In this document: piece by piece, positions 59,816 through 64,000 of the stretch | Layout: each line of letters opens with the position of its first letter | How positions within the stretch are numbered: position 1 is the stretch's first letter | Assembly: GCA_040285825.1 (NCBI GenBank) | Contig: JAUPSS010000004.1 | Span: forward strand, 3,452,550 to 3,516,549 | Source of the DNA: Eukaryota sp. TZLM1-RC | Lineage: Eukaryota > Metamonada: BaSk clade | Reading direction: 5' to 3' | DNA: 64,000 nt | The notes under the pieces: model-generated | What the model was told of the DNA's origin: nothing | The model's database searches: none | The model's input: only the letters and a program-made list of their open reading frames with translations | Program-made: the position numbers and the translations under genes

Positions 59816-61987
59816 ATGGACGTCTTCTCCGATGAAGAAGGTTCTTCACAATATCCCTTCCACTCTTTTCCTGAGTCTCAATGTTCATCACATTTATCCT
59901 CTACTACTTCTTCACCAATGAATGTGACCACCAACGAGTTTACTCACGGACAATCTCTGTCTGCTCAATATTCACAAAATACTGAATTGTCCGATCGATC
60001 GGAAAGAAAGGTTGGTGTCCAGTGTGTTTTATAGTGATCATTATCATACCCTCCTCCTCACCTATTCTGGTGAGGTTTATGGATGGGGTTATAATTATAA
60101 AGGACAAGTTCTTTTTAAAGGACCTGAACTAGTCAAAACAAAAATCAAATTGCTAAATGATTTTGTTTCCGTTTCTGCTGGTCATGATCATTCCCTTGCC
60201 ATCTCTTCTGAAGGCAAGTTATATAGTTAGGGGCTCTAATTCCAGTTGCCAGATTAATAAGTCCAGTAGAGAATCATTACCAACCACTTTAATAAGTATT
60301 CCTTGTGAAATTAAGGAAATTCATGGTGGTCGTAATTGCTCGTTTGCTTTGACTCCAGGAAGGTCAAGTTGTCAAATGGGAGGCTTTGTGTCACCTTACT
60401 TTATTACAGATTTGCAAAATATTGTTTTCATCTCTGTTCATTATGATTCTTTGTAGCAATTGATGACACTTGCGAGCTTTTCTTCTTTAATAGGTATTTT
60501 TATGATGTTGACAAGTCCAAATACATCACCAAAATCCCAGTCTCCAAGTATTTTTCTTTAAAAGCACCATTTGAGGGATGTTTTTTTCTTTAGTGGGGAT
60601 TTCCTTTTTGTTATTAATACTAATGGTGAAGTTTGGAAGTTTGCCAAGCAGGGTGATGTTCCCTTCAATAACAAACCCACCAAAGTTCCAGGGTTGAGTA
60701 ACATTGTTTCTATTAGTGGTTATACTGGTGTGTGTGCTGCCCGTGATAGTAGTGGTAAAAGTTTTTGTTTTGGGGTAAGTTGAGCAGAATTAGCGTTGTT
60801 TATAAAGATAGTGATGAACCAAGATGTATTGAAGCTTTCACTAATATAGAAGGTATTTCAGTAGGTTACGACTTCCTTTTTGCATACAACAAAAACACTG
60901 TTTGGGCTTGGGAAGTAATGATCAAGGTCAATTAGGGTACAGGTGATTTGATTGATCGACCACAACCTGTCAAAGTATTTGGTTCCGAAATACTTGGCAG
61001 TTTCCATTATCCAAGACAACCTTTGGATAGAATGTTTAGTGGTCTGATTAAGCTTGTTTATTGGGAATATTTAAATTATTTGCAAAAATCTCTTTGGTAA
61101 TCATCCATATGTTAAAAGCAAGATTTTTACACCAAATGTGGTATTAGTAAAAGGGTAGCTCAATTTGCTAAAGAAGTGTTTAATGTTCATCCAGTTCACA
61201 ACAAAGTTGTCTTTAAAAAAATCCTCGAAAATTCAATTTAAATGATAATATTTGTGATTTACAATTGCGATTATCTACTGTTTTTAAAGCTCCCAAAGTA
61301 ATTAATACTAGAATTAAAAACTTGATGTTTACTATGATGAAGTTGATTATGATCCTACAATTATTGTTATTTTTCCCAAATGTTGAGGTTCTTAAGCTTA
61401 GTGGAAGGTCAAGATTTGGTTTTTCTCTTAAACTTGCACATTTATCAAGTCTTAAATGTCTAGAGCTTGATTATGGTTGTTATATAGAACAATTACCTAC
61501 TTCACTAGTGAGTTAGTGCTTCATAGTGATGACACTGAGGTCTATAATTTAAGCTATCTTTTTACATTTAAGAGAATTGGTTTGTATTATCTCTTTTTTT
61601 ATTTCATCAGATATTTTAGGTGGAGAATTACCATTACCTCAATCCATTGTTAGATTGGAATTATTTGTAGATTCCTGGCGAGGGTTTGAAGTCGAAAACT
61701 TTTATAATTCCTTTTTCAATTACTAAACCTGAGGGAATTGATAATTCATCACTAATGTTCCTACCAATATCACTGAACAAAACTTTGTTAAGAGTAGTGG
61801 AAATAATTGGACTTGAAGAAAAATCTTTATTAAAATTCTTCCCTATCTCCATTAAAATTTATTGATCAAGCTTTAATTAAATCTGTAAAACTAATCAAAC
61901 AACAATGTTTAGTTGAATTATCATGTTTTTCCATGGTGGATTCACTATCCATCTGACAGGCATTTGATTGATATTTTTGATATTTGA
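59816..61987 (+). pseudogene. RCC1/LRR fusion gene, frame-broken copy (right arm)
   Basis: Same ATG and same final codons as the intact left copy, but at least ten single-base length differences split the frame. Examples: an extra T in GTGTGTTTTATAG near 60030, an extra A in TAGTTAGGGGC near 60232, a lost T near 60452, and extra A/T in GGTAAAAGTTTTTGTTTTGGGG near 60755. Substitutions are rare between these. The clustering of errors in short runs argues for sequencing error; true pseudogene status cannot be excluded from the sequence alone. Confidence 0.8.
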
Positions 61988-63140
61988 TTGATATTTTCCG
62001 TGATCATGTTGGAATTTAATAAAATCAATAAACCCTTTTAAATGAAATACCACATGCTGTAGATAGTGTTTTCGGATCTTTGACAAAAGACTATTTTTGT
62101 AGACATTATGATCAAAAATACTGTGTCACATTGTCAAATAAAAACAATTTTAAACAGAAATTATTTGCATGTTTTAACATCATTTGTCCCATGTAAAGTG
62201 GGCAATATTGGAATTCAGTGGTTGGTATTGATGTAATATTAACTAGATTTCAGTAGAAAATCTCTATTAGCTAATTTTTCTGAATCATTTTCATCGAATT
62301 ACAACAGGAGGAAATTCCCCATCGATTATTAGTCACGTGTTCTGCCCTTTTTAAGACCTTGTGAAAAATTCAATTGTAATTTTGTTTTGTATTCTGGTGA
62401 TAATGATATTTATGAAGATGCAAAATAAAATAAATACACTTTTTTGTGTGGAAAAATTTCATATATTATGTTATTAATTGCAATTTTTCCTGTTTTGTGT
62501 TTTTCAATAAAAATGAAACAAACTATAGAATAGAGCCTCATTTTATTTTTAGCATATATTAGTATTTTATAAAAATCAGTTGTTTAAAATACACGAGTGA
62601 CAAAAACTCAAACTTTACAATTCTAGAAGCTTTAGCTGCCAAGTGAGTCCACATTCTGCTTCACGTTCTCTCTCTCCTCAATTTCTTTTGAAATTACTGG
62701 CCAAAGCCAGACAACAGATTTCCATTGCTTTCAAACCCAAGGTATTGAAGAACAAGTAGTTGCATAGTGTTATTGCTTTTAAGTAATTTGCCCTTTTAGA
62801 TAAAACAGTGTAATGAAATCTCTATTATGGGGTTCTATTCGGTGGTTTGGAGCATTATTCGACAAATTTCTCAAAATAGATTAAGCAGCATTAATGAATA
62901 ACTAAGATTGATGTCTTTCCTATGTCCTCTCGAGATCCAACTCGCCATGATCAATAGTTTTCATCCAAAGGGGAGAAGCAATGTCAGAATTCAAGCAGAT
63001 GACGATTTTGTAGAGTGCATTAATGTTGTATATCAATAACAATATATCTTTAAATACACTGATGATTAAAATTGCCTATATAGTATGCAAAATAAAAATA
63101 CAGCTCAACGTGAATTATAAACTTTTATCACAGAAATATG
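61988..63140. other. Intergenic (right arm)
   Basis: Mirror of 35428-36587, including the frameshifted small ORF after RCC1 and the retroelement scrap at about 62880-63015. Confidence 0.4.
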
Positions 63141-64000
63141 TTACACAATTTCAGCTTCGAGGAATTCTGCTGTCTGTCCCAGTTTTTGATAAAACTTCCG
63201 TTCCTCACAACTTCCCCAAAAGACTGAAAATGTGTACACCATTCAGATGGACAGCAGGAGACAAGAGTTAGAAACCACTCCTCCACAACACCATCCTATC
63301 AGAATTAGCTAAAGAGTCTAGGCTTGAAGGAGTCCTTGAAATCCAACCCCCAGCGTTCGAGATATATGTCTACATCAAGGTTTACCTCTACTCCTCACTG
63401 ATGCCAAAACTCCATCTGTCGTTTGGCAAGGGAGCTTCGAAGAATAAAAGTTATCTAAAAACCTATTAAAACCACACCGTCTAGGTAATTTCTTGGAAAC
63501 AGAGATGCCAAAATGATTACTGGCCATGGACGGAAACAGGGAAAAGAACAACGTCGCCCTCAGCTGTCTTTAACACCCACTTTAAAGAAACCAGATTCAA
63601 TCTCAGATGTAGATCCCTCTCTATCGTCTGCACTGAGACTGACATCGCCAGCTTTCCTCAACCTCATGAGGGAATTTCTCCCTTGCTTCAATCTCAAACT
63701 GTTTATCTCTAATGGTATTTGGATCTCGAGGGGTTTGGCTCTGCTGGCTCCTATTCGTAAATAAGAACAATCGTGACTCATTTGTACCAATGACTTAATA
63801 ATGACTTAGGATCATTTTGCTGATAAATCGTAAACGTAGAACCTGTGCTTGCTCTCCTTCCCAACACCGCCACCAAACGAAGCTGGAGTCTAGCTGACAA
63901 ATGTGGATGCCGACACTGGAAGTGGTAAAGACCACCAATTCTGAATGAATTAAATGACAATACCCTGAAACTAGGTCTAGGACAGTGCTCCACCAGCTTA
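63141..64000 (-). pseudogene. PPWD1 3' part, frame-broken copy (right arm, cut by window end)
   Basis: Reverse complement of 34590-35427. The stop codon and many codons of the cyclophilin-like domain are recognisable, but indels are frequent (for example around 63160-63200, 63270-63440 and 63880-63950) and several short segments are missing or altered. Differences per base are higher here than anywhere else in the arms, which points to poor consensus near a sequence end or to advanced decay. Confidence 0.8.

Larger units (their letters stand above)
49779..64000 (-). repeat. Right arm of the giant inverted repeat (at least 14.2 kb)
   Basis: Reverse complement of 34590-48893, truncated by the window end. 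The innermost part shows many substitutions, the histone part mainly silent ones. Beyond about 60 kb the arm is nearly identical apart from many single-base insertions and deletions in short runs of one base, which become denser toward the window end. Confidence 0.96.

Noticed and set aside
34590-64000. The inverted repeat as a DNA transposon or foldback element
   Set aside because: Arms carry ordinary host genes, no transposase is present, and the spacer has no transposon ends.
49779-64000. The whole right arm as a fold-back sequencing artefact of the left arm
   Set aside because: Silent-only changes in intact histone genes and in-frame repeat changes in the Q-rich genes cannot come from read errors, so at least the inner arm is real DNA (paralogous or allelic).
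1-64000. CRISPR arrays, operons or bacterial origin
   Set aside because: No spaced short repeats; histones, spliced genes and eukaryotic-only families show a eukaryotic genome.

Overview
The window is eukaryotic nuclear DNA from an AT-rich protist. Host genes are compact and nearly intronless, stop codons are standard (TAA, TAG and TGA all end real genes), and core histone genes end in an animal-type 3' stem-loop instead of relying on poly(A) alone. The three introns I can support are tiny (55, 29 and 28 nt). They have GTATG 5' splice sites, and two have a CTAAC/CTAAT branch-point-like box almost touching the 3' AG, as in parabasalids and Giardia. A metamonad-like flagellate is my best guess; it is an inference, not a demonstration.

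Layout. 1-11.1 kb is a retrotransposon graveyard: fragments of non-LTR elements, two nearly identical young copies of one family (family A, 2551-4867 and 5894-7949, with 15- and 14-bp target-site duplications), a tRNA-Trp(CCA), and broken coding sequence I cannot name. 11.8-23.4 kb is host DNA: an auxin-efflux-carrier-family membrane protein, ribosomal protein eS8 (with intron), an EIF1AD-like protein, a 1161-residue beta-propeller/solenoid/zinc-ribbon protein, a small helical protein, and methionine aminopeptidase 2. Truncated retroelements sit in its promoters. 23.6-27.8 kb holds one family B element inserted, in opposite orientation, inside another. 28.5-38.8 kb is host DNA again: a divergent Arf-like GTPase, an F-box/leucine-rich-repeat-like protein, a UBXN11 homologue, a PPWD1 homologue with a degenerate cyclophilin domain, and an RCC1/leucine-rich-repeat fusion.

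The dominant structure is a giant inverted repeat. Positions 34590-48893 reappear in reverse complement at 49779-64000, around an 885-bp unique spacer that carries one 128-codon ORF. The right arm leaves the window, so the full length is unknown. Each arm has a complete core histone set (H4, divergent H2A/H2B, H3), a PHO80-type cyclin, and two paralogous Gln/Pro/Gly-rich mini-genes with 28-29 nt introns. Histone proteins agree between arms (one H2B residue differs) while the DNA carries silent changes, so the inner arms look like real, selected duplicates or haplotypes. In the outer right arm the RCC1 and PPWD1 copies are broken mostly by single-base, homopolymer-type indels, which looks more like uncorrected long-read consensus than decay.

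How the genes fit together. The histone block is a coordinated unit: every gene has a TTGCAAGA-type promoter box 60-85 bp upstream of its ATG and a 16-nt stem-loop just after its stop, and a cyclin lies beside it. The retroelements share an architecture of N-terminal CCHC finger, reverse transcriptase, CxC...HxxxC knuckle and a PD-x12/13-D restriction-like nuclease, and insert by target-primed reverse transcription at dispersed sites.
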